Shown piece after piece: positions 45,795 to 56,105 of a stretch of 64,000 bases of DNA. This DNA comes from Cedecea colo (GTDB lineage: Bacteria; Pseudomonadota; Gammaproteobacteria; Enterobacterales; Enterobacteriaceae), in the NCBI RefSeq assembly GCF_011808225.1, contig NZ_SOYS01000001.1, forward strand, positions 1 through 64,000, given 5' to 3'. Position numbers and translations under genes: made by a program. A model generated the notes under the pieces. That model had not been told where the DNA came from, did not search any database, and worked only from the letters and a program-made list of their open reading frames with translations. Positions within the stretch are counted from its first letter, which is position 1; every line of letters begins with the position of its first letter.

Positions 45795-45816
45795 TTGCCC
45801 CTTCAAAGAGGGGCAA
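45795..45816. terminator. Convergent terminator-like palindrome between yfcJ and flk
   Basis: Inverted repeat TTGCCCCT/AGGGGCAA around TCAAAG, immediately before the flk stop codon. To its left is a GC-rich REP-like stretch (about 45,750-45,790). Tails are short, so efficiency is uncertain. Confidence 0.5.
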
Positions 45817-45818
45817 AG

Positions 45819-46826
45819 TTACACAACTATCCACAACAAAACCATCACTACGATCAGCGCAATTAACAAAAGCCCTGGCCGTGCCGAAATGGCTTTAAAC
45901 GGCTCCACGAACGGCGCGATAAAGGGATTGTAGATTGGCTGGATATTCTGTACTTCAAGCGCTGCCGCCTGGTGGCGCTCGGCTCGCTTCAAAAATACCT
46001 GGTTCAAAATATCCTGCACCTGGGCGGTGGTCAGCAGCGTCTGCGGCGTGGCCTGAAAACGCTGCTGCGAATAGTCCGTTATCTCTTTCCACTCTGCGGG
46101 TTCTAAAGGCTGTTTTAACGCAGCCTGGACGGCATGCAAAGTGGGAGCGGCTTGCTGGCTTAACGTCTGGCGCGCCTGCAGCCAGGTGGTCAGCAGCGTA
46201 AAGTGTTTAGCCGGTATCAGCTCGCCGGTCTTCACGCCGGACAGCTCCAGCATGGACTGCCAGATAAGCTTTCCTGATTCACCCGTTGCCGCGGTGAGTT
46301 TCGCTACCTGCTGATTCAGGGCGCTATGTTCCGCAGGCAGCAGAGGGCGGTCGGTCGCCGGACGCTGCTGCGGCTGTGGAATGGTTAACTGGTTATTTTG
46401 CAGCAGCGTGAGTACGCTTTTTAACTGCTGCGGCGTAAGCTGGCTGAGCGCGCTGTGGCCGAACTCCCGGCGAATGTAGTCGCTTACGGCCTGGCGATTA
46501 TTTCCCTGCGGCAGCAGGTCGCTGAGCTGCTGCACAATCTGGCGCGTGGCGTGCGTAGTCTGTACGCCAGCCAGGCGTTGGTTGAGATTTTGCTCGGCGG
46601 CCGGGAAATGGCGCGAGAGGAGCGGCATCTCGTTCTTTAACCCCAGGTCGTGTTTGACCCCGGCCCACACCTCAGCGCTCTGCAACTGGCTAAGCGCGAC
46701 GATACGCGTGATCAGGCGTTCCAGCACGGTACGTTGTTGAGATGACAGCGGTAACTCGCCTGTAGCAGAAGGCGCGGGAGCGGGTTCTCCCGGAGGGCGA
46801 GGCGTTGCCCCCTGAATGGGTTGCAT
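45819..46826 (-). CDS. flk: Flagellar assembly checkpoint regulator Flk
   Basis: Flk is an inner-membrane-anchored regulator linked to flagellar rod/hook completion and secretion of the anti-sigma factor FlgM. The 335-residue protein has a Pro-rich N-terminus (MQPIQGATPRPPGEPAPAPS), a Gln- and Leu-rich helical middle and a single C-terminal anchor (LLLIALIVVMVLLWIVV). It is divergent from pdxB. No flagellar genes are in the window. Confidence 0.93.
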   Translation of the reverse strand: MQPIQGATPRPPGEPAPAPSATGELPLSSQQRTVLERLITRIVALSQLQSAEVWAGVKHDLGLKNEMPLLSRHFPAAEQNLNQRLAGVQTTHATRQIVQQLSDLLPQGNNRQAVSDYIRREFGHSALSQLTPQQLKSVLTLLQNNQLTIPQPQQRPATDRPLLPAEHSALNQQVAKLTAATGESGKLIWQSMLELSGVKTGELIPAKHFTLLTTWLQARQTLSQQAAPTLHAVQAALKQPLEPAEWKEITDYSQQRFQATPQTLLTTAQVQDILNQVFLKRAERHQAAALEVQNIQPIYNPFIAPFVEPFKAISARPGLLLIALIVVMVLLWIVV

Positions 46827-46947
46827 GACTTTTCCTTAATCTGACCTGATGAGCGGCAAACATTACATGGGAGTTCGTTATGCCCGGACGCCAGATTATG
46901 GCACACTATCGGGCTTATTCTCGACGATTAACAGACAGGTAGCTAAC

Positions 46948-48084
46948 GTGAAAATCCTCGTTGATGAAAATATGCCCTATGCCCGCGAATTGTTTAGCCG
47001 CGTAGGCGAGGTAACCGCTGTTGCAGGCCGTCCGATCCCGGTATCCGAACTTGCCGACGCGCAGGCGTTAATGGTGCGTTCAGTCACTAAAGTGAATGCC
47101 GATTTGCTCGATGGTAAAGACATCAAATTCGTGGGAACCGCCACGGCGGGCACGGACCATATTGATGAAGCTTACCTTGAGCGCGCGGGCATCGCGTTTT
47201 CTGCGGCGCCCGGCTGTAACGCCATAGCCGTAGTGGAATATGTTTTCTCCTCGCTGCTGATGCTGGCCGAACGCGATGGTTTCAGGCTGACCGACCGCAC
47301 CGTGGGCATCGTTGGCGTGGGTAATGTGGGATCGCGCTTGCAGGCGCGCCTGCAAGCCTTCGGCGTGCGCACGCTGCTTTGCGATCCGCCACGCGCCGAC
47401 CGCGGCGATGAAGAGGATTTCCAGCCGCTGGAGCGGCTTGTGCGTGAAGCCGACGTGCTGACGTTCCACACGCCGCTGTTCAAAGAGGGTCCTTATAAAT
47501 CGCTGCATCTTGCCGATGAGCGGCTTATCTCAGCTCTTAAACCTGGCGCTGTATTAATCAACGCCTGTCGTGGCCCGGTGGTGGATAACGCCGCGCTACT
47601 GAAGTGCCTGAAAAACGGCCAGCGTCTCAGCGTAGTGCTCGACGTGTGGGAGCCGGAGCCTGAACTCAATGTCGAGCTGCTTAATCTTGTCGATATCGGC
47701 ACGCCGCATATCGCAGGCTACACGCTGGAAGGTAAAGCTCGCGGCACCACGCAGGTGTTCGAAGCATTCAGCGATTTTATCGGTCAACGACAACAGGTTG
47801 CGCTGGATACGCTGCTTCCTGCGCCAGAATTTGGCCGTATCACGTTCCATGGCCCGCTCGATCAGGCCACGCTCAAAAGACTGGTTCATCTGGTGTATGA
47901 TGTGCGCCGCGATGACGCGCCGCTGCGAAAAGTGGCAGGCCAGCCGGGCGAGTTCGACAAGCTGCGTAAAAATTACCAGGAGCGCCGTGAATGGTCATCG
48001 CTTTATATTCAGTGTGATGATGAAAGTGCGGCGACTACCCTGCAAAAACTGGGCTTTAACGCGGTTTATCATACCGCTCGTTAA
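46948..48084 (+). CDS. pdxB: Erythronate-4-phosphate dehydrogenase PdxB
   Basis: Second step of pyridoxal phosphate synthesis: oxidises 4-phosphoerythronate. It has 378 residues. The NAD-binding glycine motif is [20 protein letters not shown]. The conserved 2-hydroxyacid dehydrogenase segments are [18 protein letters not shown] and [15 protein letters not shown], with the catalytic-His region [23 protein letters not shown] at 46,948 ([12 protein letters not shown]) aligns with the E. coli start; the frame is open 33 codons upstream. Confidence 0.96.
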   Translation: MKILVDENMPYARELFSRVGEVTAVAGRPIPVSELADAQALMVRSVTKVNADLLDGKDIKFVGTATAGTDHIDEAYLERAGIAFSAAPGCNAIAVVEYVFSSLLMLAERDGFRLTDRTVGIVGVGNVGSRLQARLQAFGVRTLLCDPPRADRGDEEDFQPLERLVREADVLTFHTPLFKEGPYKSLHLADERLISALKPGAVLINACRGPVVDNAALLKCLKNGQRLSVVLDVWEPEPELNVELLNLVDIGTPHIAGYTLEGKARGTTQVFEAFSDFIGQRQQVALDTLLPAPEFGRITFHGPLDQATLKRLVHLVYDVRRDDAPLRKVAGQPGEFDKLRKNYQERREWSSLYIQCDDESAATTLQKLGFNAVYHTAR

Positions 48085-48097
48085 CCCTAATCTTCTG

Positions 48098-48136
48098 TCC
48101 CACCGGTCGCTGTCCCCGGTGGGATACTGTTTTTTA
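48098..48136 (+). terminator. Intrinsic terminator or attenuator between pdxB and usg
   Basis: TCCCACCGG pairs with CCGGTGGGA around a short loop, followed by TACTG and a T6 run. It lies just ahead of usg, so it may reduce rather than block read-through in the pdxB-usg-truA-dedA unit. Confidence 0.7.
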
Positions 48137-48154
48137 AGTCTGGAGTAAACCAAC

Positions 48155-49168
48155 ATGTCTGAAGGCTGGAATATTGCCGTTTTAGGTGCCACGGGTGCCG
48201 TAGGCGCGGCTGTTCTTGAACTGCTCGCCGAACGCCAGTTCCCGGTTGGTGAATTATACGCCCTCGCCCGTAACGAAAGCGCGGGGGAAAATCTGCGTTA
48301 TGAAGGCAAAACGGTGATGGTGCAGGATGCCGAAGCGTTTGACTGGACGCAGGTGCAGCTGGCCTTTTTCGTCGCGGGCGCTGAAGCTTCCGCGCGTTAC
48401 GCCGACGAAGCCGCCAATGCGGGCTGCCTGGTCATTGACTCAAGCGGCCTGTTTGCCCTTGAGCCAGACGTGCCGTTAGTGGTGCCGGACGTTAACCCGT
48501 TTGTGCTCGCCGATTACCGTAATCGTAACCTGGTTGCCGTGGCGGATAGCCTGACCAGCCAGCTACTGACAGCGCTGAAGCCGCTGATTGAGCAGGGCGG
48601 CCTGTCGCGCATCCAGGTGACTAACCTGCTGGCTGCTTCCGCGCGCGGTAAAGCTGCCGTTGACGCGCTGGCGGGGCAGAGCGCCCGTCTGCTTAACGGG
48701 TTGCCAATTGATGAAGAAGATCTGTTTGGTCGTCAGCTGGCGTTCAATATGCTGCCGCTGGTGCCGGACGCCGAAGGCAGCGTACGCGCGGAGCGTCGTC
48801 TGGTTAATGAAGTTCGTAAAGTGCTACAGGATGAAGCCCTGCCGATCTCCGCAAGCTACGTACAGGCGCCTATCTTCTACGGCCATGCGCAGATGGTAAA
48901 TTTTGAAGCGATGCGTCCGCTTGCCGCAGAAGAAGCGCGTGATGCCTTCGGCCAGGTCGAAGACCTTGAGCTGTCTGAGGAAGGGCAGTTCCCGACTCAG
49001 GTGACCGACGCCTCCGGCAGCGCGCACCTTTCTGTCGGCTGCGTACAGAACGATTATGGCATGCCTGAGCAGATCCAGTTCTGGTCCGTTGCGGATAACG
49101 TCCGTTTCGGCGGCGCGCTGATGGCGGTGAAAACGGCTGAAAAATTAGTGCAGGAGTATATGTACTGA
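48155..49168 (+). CDS. usg: Usg, aspartate-semialdehyde dehydrogenase-like protein
   Basis: Homologue of Asd of unknown function. The 337-residue protein has the nucleotide-binding start [20 protein letters not shown] and a typical C-terminal catalytic-domain layout. At the site of the Asd catalytic cysteine (NCST-type motif) it reads [10 protein letters not shown], with no Cys. It should therefore lack Asd activity, as for the E. coli protein. The stop overlaps the truA start (TGATG). Confidence 0.95.
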   Translation: MSEGWNIAVLGATGAVGAAVLELLAERQFPVGELYALARNESAGENLRYEGKTVMVQDAEAFDWTQVQLAFFVAGAEASARYADEAANAGCLVIDSSGLFALEPDVPLVVPDVNPFVLADYRNRNLVAVADSLTSQLLTALKPLIEQGGLSRIQVTNLLAASARGKAAVDALAGQSARLLNGLPIDEEDLFGRQLAFNMLPLVPDAEGSVRAERRLVNEVRKVLQDEALPISASYVQAPIFYGHAQMVNFEAMRPLAAEEARDAFGQVEDLELSEEGQFPTQVTDASGSAHLSVGCVQNDYGMPEQIQFWSVADNVRFGGALMAVKTAEKLVQEYMY

Positions 49169-49980
49169 TGTCCGAAGAGTTGCCAGAAATGCCGCGGCAA
49201 AAGATTGCGCTCGGCATTGAGTACGACGGCAGTAAATATTACGGCTGGCAGCGCCAGAATGAAGTGCGCAGCGTGCAGGAGAAGCTTGAAAAAGCGCTCT
49301 CTAAGGTGGCAAACGAGCCGATTAACGTGTTCTGCGCCGGACGCACCGACGCTGGCGTGCATGCCACCGGTCAGGTTGTGCATTTCGAAACGCGTATGCA
49401 GCGTAAAGATGCGGCGTGGACATTAGGCGTAAATGCGAATTTGCCTGGTGACATCGCGGTGCGGTGGGTTAAAGCTGTGCCGGACGATTTCCACGCCCGG
49501 TTCAGCGCAACGGCGCGTCGCTATCGCTATATTATTTATAACCAGCGTCTGCGTCCGGCGGTTCTCGCCCAGGGGGTGACGCATTTTTATCATCCTTTAG
49601 ACGCGGAGCGGATGCAGCGAGCCGCGCAGTGTCTGCTGGGCGAGAACGATTTTACCTCGTTTCGCGCGGTACAGTGCCAGTCGCGCACGCCGTGGCGCAA
49701 CCTGATGCATATCAACGTTACTCGCTATGGCGCCTACGTGGTGGTGGATATCAAAGCGAACGCTTTTGTCCATCATATGGTGCGAAACATTGTCGGAAGC
49801 CTGATGGAAATCGGCTGTGGCAACCAGGCGGAAGAGTGGATGGCCGAGCTGCTGGCGGCAAAAGATCGCACGCTTGCGGCAGCTACCGGCAAAGCAGAAG
49901 GTTTATATCTGGTATCCGTTGATTATCCAGAACGTTTTGCGTTACCTGAACCCCCTATGGGTCCGCTGTTTTTGAGCTGA
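49168..49980 (+). CDS. truA: tRNA pseudouridine(38-40) synthase TruA
   Basis: Makes pseudouridine at positions 38-40 of the tRNA anticodon arm. It has 270 residues. The catalytic Asp61 lies in [20 protein letters not shown]. Other family segments are [13 protein letters not shown] and the C-terminal [20 protein letters not shown]. It overlaps usg by one base. Confidence 0.97.
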   Translation: MSEELPEMPRQKIALGIEYDGSKYYGWQRQNEVRSVQEKLEKALSKVANEPINVFCAGRTDAGVHATGQVVHFETRMQRKDAAWTLGVNANLPGDIAVRWVKAVPDDFHARFSATARRYRYIIYNQRLRPAVLAQGVTHFYHPLDAERMQRAAQCLLGENDFTSFRAVQCQSRTPWRNLMHINVTRYGAYVVVDIKANAFVHHMVRNIVGSLMEIGCGNQAEEWMAELLAAKDRTLAAATGKAEGLYLVSVDYPERFALPEPPMGPLFLS

Positions 49981-50008
49981 CTGATGCAGTCGAGAAAGGT
50001 AAGTCACT

Positions 50009-50668
50009 ATGGATTTTATCCGCTTTATCGTTGATTTTATTTTGCATATTGATGTGCATCTGGCGGAGCTGGTCGCGCAATATGGCATCTGGGTTTACGC
50101 CATTCTGTTTGTGATTCTGTTTTGCGAAACGGGTCTGGTGGTGACGCCATTCCTGCCGGGGGATTCTCTGTTGTTCGTAGCCGGGGCGCTTGCCGCGTTG
50201 CCAACCAACGATCTGAACGTGCATACCATGGCTATTTTGATGATGATTGCCGCCATTGCCGGTGACGCCGTGAACTACACCGTCGGGCGGCTGTTTGGCG
50301 AAAAGCTCTTCAGTAATCCCAACTCGAGGATCTTCCGTCGCAGCTATCTCGACAAAACGCACGCTTTTTACGAGCGTCACGGCGGAAAAACGATTATCCT
50401 CGCGCGCTTCGTGCCGATTGTGCGAACCTTCGCACCGTTTGTCGCGGGCATGGGGCATATGTCTTATCGTCATTTTGCGATGTATAACGTCATTGGCGCG
50501 TTGCTGTGGGTGTTGCTGTTTACCTATGCTGGTTACCTGTTCGGTGATTTGCCGATTGTGCAGGAAAACCTGAAGCTGCTGATTGTGGCGATTATCCTGC
50601 TGTCGGTATTGCCCGGCGTCATCGAGATAATTCGCCATAAACGCGCGGCGGCACGCCTGCAAAAATAA
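50009..50668 (+). CDS. dedA: DedA-family inner-membrane protein
   Basis: DedA-superfamily protein, implicated in undecaprenyl-phosphate or phospholipid flipping and membrane homeostasis. The 219-residue multi-span protein has [20 protein letters not shown], the [10 protein letters not shown] segment and the conserved [20 protein letters not shown]. The C-terminus is basic. It probably ends the pdxB-usg-truA-dedA unit. Confidence 0.95.
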   Translation: MDFIRFIVDFILHIDVHLAELVAQYGIWVYAILFVILFCETGLVVTPFLPGDSLLFVAGALAALPTNDLNVHTMAILMMIAAIAGDAVNYTVGRLFGEKLFSNPNSRIFRRSYLDKTHAFYERHGGKTIILARFVPIVRTFAPFVAGMGHMSYRHFAMYNVIGALLWVLLFTYAGYLFGDLPIVQENLKLLIVAIILLSVLPGVIEIIRHKRAAARLQK

Positions 50669-50806
50669 CTCCATAGCGCGGTTCGACCACTTTTTTATCC
50701 AAAGTCGCGGGCCGTTATGTTTTAATGAGCACCATTTACGGTCTGGGGCAGGTCACACTGCCGCAGAAAAACTGGCATCGACCAGGTTCAAGCAGAAAGG
50801 TCATCA

Positions 50807-51727
50807 ATGAGCTGGATTGAACGAATTCTCAATAAGAGCAATATTACTCCCACCCGCAAGGCAAGCATCCCTGAAGGGGTGTGGACCAAGTGCGACAGCT
50901 GCGGCCAGGTCCTGTACCGCGCCGAGCTGGAACGCAATCTTGAAGTCTGCCCGAAGTGCGATCACCATATGCGTATGGCGGCGCGCGAGCGTCTGCATAG
51001 TCTGTTTGACGAAGACTCTATGGTGGAGCTGGGTAGTGAGCTTGAGCCGAAAGACGTGCTGAAGTTCAAAGATTCCAAAAAGTACAAAGATCGTCTGGCA
51101 TCCGCCCAGAAAGAAACCGGCGAAAAAGACGCGCTTGTCGTGATGAAGGGAACGCTTCACGGTATGCCTGTTGTCGCCGCAGCCTTTGAATTTGCCTTTA
51201 TGGGCGGTTCTATGGGTTCTGTGGTCGGCGCGCGCTTTGTTCGTGCCGTTGAGCAGGCGCTGGAAGATAACTGCCCGATGATCTGTTTCTCCGCTTCCGG
51301 CGGCGCCCGTATGCAGGAAGCGCTGATGTCGCTGATGCAGATGGCGAAAACCAGTGCTGCACTGGCGAAGATGCAGGAACGTGGCCTGCCCTATATCTCC
51401 GTGCTGACCGACCCGACCATGGGTGGCGTATCGGCAAGTTTTGCGATGCTTGGCGATCTGAATATCGCAGAGCCAAAAGCGCTAATCGGCTTCGCAGGCC
51501 CGCGCGTTATCGAGCAGACCGTGCGTGAAAAACTGCCGCCGGGCTTCCAGCGCAGCGAATTCCTGATCGAAAAAGGGGCGATCGACATGATCGTGCGTCG
51601 TCCTGATTTGCGTCTGAAACTGGCAAGCGTGCTGGCTAAATTCATGAATCTGCCGGCACCGGATCCGGACGCGCCGGGTGAACCCGTTGTGGTTCCGCCA
51701 GCGCCGGAAAAGGGTCAAGAGGCCTGA
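50807..51727 (+). CDS. accD: Acetyl-CoA carboxylase carboxyltransferase subunit beta AccD
   Basis: Beta subunit of the carboxyltransferase that forms malonyl-CoA for fatty-acid synthesis. The 306-residue product has a zinc ribbon with Cys29, Cys32, Cys48 and Cys51 ([17 protein letters not shown]). The crotonase-like core includes [40 protein letters not shown] and [20 protein letters not shown]. The ribosome site is AAGG before ATG 50807. Confidence 0.97.
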   Translation: MSWIERILNKSNITPTRKASIPEGVWTKCDSCGQVLYRAELERNLEVCPKCDHHMRMAARERLHSLFDEDSMVELGSELEPKDVLKFKDSKKYKDRLASAQKETGEKDALVVMKGTLHGMPVVAAAFEFAFMGGSMGSVVGARFVRAVEQALEDNCPMICFSASGGARMQEALMSLMQMAKTSAALAKMQERGLPYISVLTDPTMGGVSASFAMLGDLNIAEPKALIGFAGPRVIEQTVREKLPPGFQRSEFLIEKGAIDMIVRRPDLRLKLASVLAKFMNLPAPDPDAPGEPVVVPPAPEKGQEA

Positions 51728-51736
51728 TAGACAACC

Positions 51737-51768
51737 AAGGCAGGGCCGCTCGCGGAACTGCCTTTTTT
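51737..51768 (+). terminator. accD terminator
   Basis: AAGGCAG pairs with CTGCCTT, with an inner CCG/CGG stem, followed by a T-tract, 10 bp after the accD stop. It lies ahead of folC. Confidence 0.88.
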
Positions 51769-51804
51769 CTTGAACCGTATTGAACCGCAGGCAGAACGGA
51801 TATC

Positions 51805-53073
51805 ATGGAAAAACATCTCATCCCTCAAGCCACGTCGCCCCTGGCCACGTGGCTTTGTTATCTGGAAAATCTCCACTCCCGGGCCATCGAGCTTGGCCTT
51901 GAGCGCGTGGAAAAAGTGGCGGCGACGCTCGATGTGCTTAAGCCTGCCCCAACGGTCTTTACCGTTGCGGGAACCAACGGCAAAGGCACCACCTGCCGCA
52001 TCCTGGAAAGCGTATTAATTGCAGACGGCTACAGCGTGGGCGTCTACAGCTCCCCGCATCTGGTGCGCTACACCGAGCGCGTGCGTATACAAAATGAAGA
52101 GCTGGACGAGGCTTATCACACCGCAGCGTTTGCGCAGATTGAAGCCGCGCGCGGGGAAACCTCGCTCACCTATTTTGAATACAGCACGCTTTGTGCGCTG
52201 CTGCTGTTTAAGCAGCTGAACGTTGATGTGGTTATCCTGGAAGTTGGGCTGGGCGGTCGTCTGGACGCAACGAATATCGTTGATGCCGACGTCGCCGTAG
52301 TGACCAGTATCGCGCTGGATCACACCGACTGGCTGGGGCCGGATCGCGAAAGTATTGGGCGTGAAAAGGCGGGTGTGTTCCGCGGTGGAAAACCCGCCGT
52401 CGTTGGTGAACCGGATATGCCGAATACCATCGCAGACGTTGCGTCTGAAAAGGGCGCACAGCTGCTGCGCCGCGGCGTGGACTGGTCTTATAGCGTTGAG
52501 GAGAATAGCTGGCGCTTCAAAGACGGGCAGGGCGAGCTTACCGGGCTCCCGCTTCCGCTGGTGCCGCAGCCGAACGCCGCTACCGCGCTGGCCGCGCTGC
52601 GCGCAAGCTGGCTGGACGTTAGCGAAACCGCCATCCGCGCAGGAATAGAGAATGCTACCCTGCCGGGGCGCTTCCAGATTATCTCTGAGGCGCCGCGCGT
52701 TATTCTGGACGTGGCGCATAATCCACATGCTGCGGCTTACCTTGCTGACCGGCTCGCCCGGCTGCCAAAACAAGGGCGCGTGCTGGCGGTGATAGGTATG
52801 CTGCATGATAAAGATATTGCGGGCACGCTGGCCTGTTTGGCGGCTCAGGTCGATAGCTGGTATTGTGCTCCACTGGAAGGGCCTCGCGGTGCCACAGCGC
52901 AACAGCTGGTGGAACATCTGGGGGTCGGAGAGGTCTATGACAGCGTGGCGCAGGCCTGGCATGCGGCAATGGCGGCAGCCACGGCGACTGATACCGTGCT
53001 GGTGTGTGGTTCGTTCCACACGGTAGCCCACGTAATGGAAGCGCTGGACGCGGGGAGAGCAGGTGGCGAGTAA
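51805..53073 (+). CDS. folC: Bifunctional folylpolyglutamate/dihydrofolate synthase FolC
   Basis: ATP-dependent ligase that makes dihydrofolate and adds glutamates to folates. The 422-residue protein has the Mur-ligase-type P-loop VFTVAGTNGKGTTCRILESV. Other family motifs are YSSPHLVRYTERVRI, VILEVGLGGRLDATNIVDAD and DVAHNPHAAAYLADRL. The 3' end overlaps dedD by 11 bp. Confidence 0.97.
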   Translation: MEKHLIPQATSPLATWLCYLENLHSRAIELGLERVEKVAATLDVLKPAPTVFTVAGTNGKGTTCRILESVLIADGYSVGVYSSPHLVRYTERVRIQNEELDEAYHTAAFAQIEAARGETSLTYFEYSTLCALLLFKQLNVDVVILEVGLGGRLDATNIVDADVAVVTSIALDHTDWLGPDRESIGREKAGVFRGGKPAVVGEPDMPNTIADVASEKGAQLLRRGVDWSYSVEENSWRFKDGQGELTGLPLPLVPQPNAATALAALRASWLDVSETAIRAGIENATLPGRFQIISEAPRVILDVAHNPHAAAYLADRLARLPKQGRVLAVIGMLHDKDIAGTLACLAAQVDSWYCAPLEGPRGATAQQLVEHLGVGEVYDSVAQAWHAAMAAATATDTVLVCGSFHTVAHVMEALDAGRAGGE

Positions 53074-53767
53074 GTTTCAAAACCGATTAGTCGGAACCAT
53101 TATTCTGGTCGCGCTGGGCGTTATCGTGCTGCCCGGCCTGCTTGACGGCCAGAAAAAACATTATCAGGACGAATTTGCGGCGATTCCTCTGGTGCCAAAG
53201 CCTGGCGATACGGATGAGCCTGACATGCTGCCTGCGGCAACTCAGGCCCTGCCTTCTCAGCCCCCGGAAGGGGCGGCGGCAGAGGTTCAGGCCGGTAATG
53301 CGTTTGCGCCAGGCTTAGACTCGGCAACGCTGCCAGGAGAGAACGGCGTGGATATCGACGAAGTTCCGCTCACGCACGAAAAACCGCCGCAGCCTAAACC
53401 TGTTGCCGAGAAGCCGAAACCTAAAGCGGTCGAAAAAGCGCAGACGAAGCCTGCGGTTGATCAAAACGAGCAAGCGCCTCAGACAGACAAACCTGGCAAA
53501 CCCGAAGAGCAGCCTGCGCCAACCGGGAAAGCTTATGTCGTACAGCTGGGCGCGCTAAAAAACGCCGACAAAGTGAATGAAATTGTTGCTAAACTGCGTG
53601 GCGCCGGGTTCCGGGTTTACACCTCTCCGTCTACGCCGGTTCAGGGAAAAGTCACCCGTATTCTGGTCGGGCCGGACGCCTCAAAAGACAAACTGAAGTC
53701 CTCTTTAGGGGAGCTGAGTTCGCTTTCCGGGCTTAACGGCGTGGTGATGAATTACACCGTTCGCTAG
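53063..53767 (+). CDS. dedD: Cell-division protein DedD (SPOR domain)
   Basis: Non-essential septal protein that binds denuded peptidoglycan at the division site. The 234-residue protein has an N-terminal span (LVGTIILVALGVIVLPGLLD), a long Pro/Lys/Ala-rich periplasmic linker (about residues 50-150) and a C-terminal SPOR domain (AYVVQLGALKNADKVNEIVA; TRILVGPDASKDKL). It starts with GTG inside the folC end. The linker is somewhat longer than in E. coli. Confidence 0.95.
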   Translation: MASKFQNRLVGTIILVALGVIVLPGLLDGQKKHYQDEFAAIPLVPKPGDTDEPDMLPAATQALPSQPPEGAAAEVQAGNAFAPGLDSATLPGENGVDIDEVPLTHEKPPQPKPVAEKPKPKAVEKAQTKPAVDQNEQAPQTDKPGKPEEQPAPTGKAYVVQLGALKNADKVNEIVAKLRGAGFRVYTSPSTPVQGKVTRILVGPDASKDKLKSSLGELSSLSGLNGVVMNYTVR

Positions 53768-53798
53768 GCGAATCAGCTGGCTCAGAAGGGCAACTTTT

Positions 53799-53836
53799 TA
53801 ATGGCGTTGAACATTAATTCAGCGCCATTATTTATT
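53799..53836. terminator. dedD terminator
   Basis: AATGGCGTTGAA pairs with TTCAGCGCCATT around CATTAA, followed by an AT-rich TTATTTA tail. It lies 31 bp after the dedD stop and just before the PurR-controlled cvpA promoter. Confidence 0.75.
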
Positions 53837-53858
53837 TACGCGGGGGAAGGAAATCCCT

Positions 53859-53887
53859 ACGCAAACGTTTTCTTTTTCTGTTAGAAT
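53859..53887 (+). promoter_or_regulatory. PurR operator and -10 of cvpA-purF
   Basis: ACGCAAACGTTTTCTT (53,859-53,874) matches the PurR consensus, as at E. coli cvpA-purF. A TAGAAT -10-like hexamer follows at 53,882-53,887. PurR with hypoxanthine or guanine represses the operon. Confidence 0.88.
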
Positions 53888-53932
53888 GCGCCCCGAACTG
53901 GACGTCAGGGCGATTTATCGCGAGATTTGGTC

Positions 53933-54421
53933 ATGGTCTGGATAGATTACGCCATTATTGCTGTTATCGGCTTTTCGGCTCTGGTTAGTGTGATTCGTGG
54001 CTTTGTCCGCGAAGCTTTATCGCTGGTGACCTGGGGATGCGCTTTTTTTGTCGCCAGCCATTACTACACTTACCTGGCAGTCTGGTTCACAGGCTTTGAA
54101 GACGAACTGGTACGTAATGGGATTGCTATCGCGATACTGTTTATCGCGACACTTATCGTCGGCGCGATTGTCAATTATGTGATTGGCGCGCTGGTGGAGA
54201 AAACCGGCCTGTCGGGTACAGACAGGGTGTTGGGGATCTGTTTCGGTGCGCTACGCGGTGCGCTGATTGTCGCCGCCATTCTGTTCTTTCTTGATACATT
54301 CACCGGTTTTTCGAAAAGTGATGACTGGCAAAAGTCGCAGCTTATCCCGCAATTCAGTTTCATCATCAGATGGTTCTTTGACTATCTGCAAAGCTCGTCA
54401 AGTTTCTTGCCCCGGTCATAA
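53933..54421 (+). CDS. cvpA: CvpA membrane protein
   Basis: Inner-membrane protein first linked to colicin V production. The 162-residue protein of about four spans has MVWIDYAIIAVIGFSALVSV, IRGFVREALSLVTWGCAFFV and TDRVLGICFGALRGALIVAA. ATG 53933 gives exactly the E. coli length; a TTG two codons upstream is not needed. It is co-transcribed with purF after a 34-bp gap. Confidence 0.96.
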   Translation: MVWIDYAIIAVIGFSALVSVIRGFVREALSLVTWGCAFFVASHYYTYLAVWFTGFEDELVRNGIAIAILFIATLIVGAIVNYVIGALVEKTGLSGTDRVLGICFGALRGALIVAAILFFLDTFTGFSKSDDWQKSQLIPQFSFIIRWFFDYLQSSSSFLPRS

Positions 54422-54455
54422 GGCGGGGGTTGTGGCTTAATGAGGAAAAGACAAC

Positions 54456-55973
54456 ATGTGCGGTATTGTCGGTATCGCCGGTTTCATGCCGGTCAACCAG
54501 TCGATCTATGACGCGTTAACGGTGCTTCAGCACCGTGGGCAGGATGCCGCAGGCATCGTCACCATTGATGCTTTAAATTGCTTCCGTCTTCGTAAAGCAA
54601 ATGGCCTGGTGAGCGATGTATTTGAAGCCCGCCACATGCAACGTATGCAGGGTAATATGGGTATCGGCCACGTCCGCTATCCAACCGCTGGCAGCTCCAG
54701 CGCATCAGAAGCACAGCCCTTCTACGTTAACTCCCCGTACGGTATTACGCTTGCCCACAACGGCAACCTGACCAACGCCCACGAACTGCGTAAAAAGCTG
54801 TTCGAAGAGAAACGTCGCCACATTAACACCACCTCAGATTCTGAAATTCTGCTCAATATCTTTGCCAGCGAGCTGGATAACTTCCGCAATTATCCGCTGG
54901 AAGCGGACAACATTTTTGCCGCTATTGCCGCCACTAACCGCCAGATTCGCGGCGCTTATGCCTGCGTGGCGATGATCATCGGACACGGCATGGTCGCATT
55001 CCGCGATCCAAACGGCATTCGTCCGCTGGTGTTGGGCAAACGCGAGCTGGGCGACGGACGCACCGAATATATGGTGGCATCCGAGAGCGTGGCGCTCGAT
55101 ACCCTGGGCTTCGAATTCCTGCGCGACATCGCGCCGGGCGAAGCGGTGTATATCACCGAGGCCGGGCAACTCTTCACCCGCCAGTGCGCAGACAACCCGA
55201 CCAGCAACCCATGCTTGTTCGAGTACGTTTACTTTGCGCGTCCGGATTCCTTCATCGATAAAATCTCCGTTTACAGCGCGCGCGTGGAAATGGGCAAAAA
55301 GCTCGGTGAAAAAATCGCCCGCGAGTGGGAAGACCTGGATATTGACGTGGTCATTCCAATCCCGGAAACCTCCTGTGATATCGCGCTGGAAATCGCCCGT
55401 ATTCTCGATAAGCCGTACCGCCAGGGCTTCGTGAAAAATCGCTACGTTGGCCGCACCTTTATCATGCCGGGCCAGCAGCTACGCCGTAAATCCGTGCGCC
55501 GCAAACTCAACGCCAACCGCGCTGAGTTCCGGGATAAGAACGTGCTGCTGGTGGATGACTCTATCGTCCGCGGCACCACGTCCGAGCAAATTATTGAGAT
55601 GGCGCGTGAAGCGGGCGCGAAGAAAGTTTACCTGGCTTCTGCCGCGCCGGAAATTCGCTTCCCGAACGTCTACGGTATTGATATGCCAAGCGCCAACGAG
55701 CTGATTGCTCACGGCCGTGAAGTAGATGAAATCCGCCAGATCATCGGCGCAGACGGGCTGATTTTCCAGGATCTGGACGATCTTATCGATGCGGTACGCG
55801 TCGAGAACCCGGATATCACGCAGTTTGAATGTTCGGTATTTAACGGCGTATACGTCACCAAAGACGTTGACCACAAGTATCTCGAATACCTTGAATCCCT
55901 GCGTAACGACGATTCCAAAGCGCTGCTGCGTCAGAACGAAGTTGAAAACTTAGAGATGCATAACGAGGGTTAA
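54456..55973 (+). CDS. purF: Amidophosphoribosyltransferase PurF
   Basis: First committed step of purine synthesis: transfers glutamine amide nitrogen to PRPP. The 505-residue protein opens [10 protein letters not shown] with Cys2 as the glutaminase nucleophile after Met removal. The N-terminal glutaminase segment continues with [14 protein letters not shown] and [20 protein letters not shown]. The C-terminal phosphoribosyltransferase domain has the PRPP loop [17 protein letters not shown]. Confidence 0.97.
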   Translation: MCGIVGIAGFMPVNQSIYDALTVLQHRGQDAAGIVTIDALNCFRLRKANGLVSDVFEARHMQRMQGNMGIGHVRYPTAGSSSASEAQPFYVNSPYGITLAHNGNLTNAHELRKKLFEEKRRHINTTSDSEILLNIFASELDNFRNYPLEADNIFAAIAATNRQIRGAYACVAMIIGHGMVAFRDPNGIRPLVLGKRELGDGRTEYMVASESVALDTLGFEFLRDIAPGEAVYITEAGQLFTRQCADNPTSNPCLFEYVYFARPDSFIDKISVYSARVEMGKKLGEKIAREWEDLDIDVVIPIPETSCDIALEIARILDKPYRQGFVKNRYVGRTFIMPGQQLRRKSVRRKLNANRAEFRDKNVLLVDDSIVRGTTSEQIIEMAREAGAKKVYLASAAPEIRFPNVYGIDMPSANELIAHGREVDEIRQIIGADGLIFQDLDDLIDAVRVENPDITQFECSVFNGVYVTKDVDHKYLEYLESLRNDDSKALLRQNEVENLEMHNEG

Positions 55974-55999
55974 TCACTTCTTTTCGCGAATCCTCCTGA

Positions 56000-56021
56000 C
56001 CCTCTCCCTCAAGGGAGAGGG
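56000..56021. repeat. 22-bp palindrome downstream of purF
   Basis: CCCTCTCCCT is followed directly by its near-perfect inverse ending GGGAGAGGG. It has no T-tract and lies between purF and ubiX, possibly acting as a weak terminator or REP-like relic. Confidence 0.5.
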
Positions 56022-56105
56022 AACTGGATCGAGAGTGACCGCTCCTTGCATCCATCCCCATCTTGCGGCAAAGTCAGCCCAGATAATTACTACGGGTTGA
56101 AAAAC

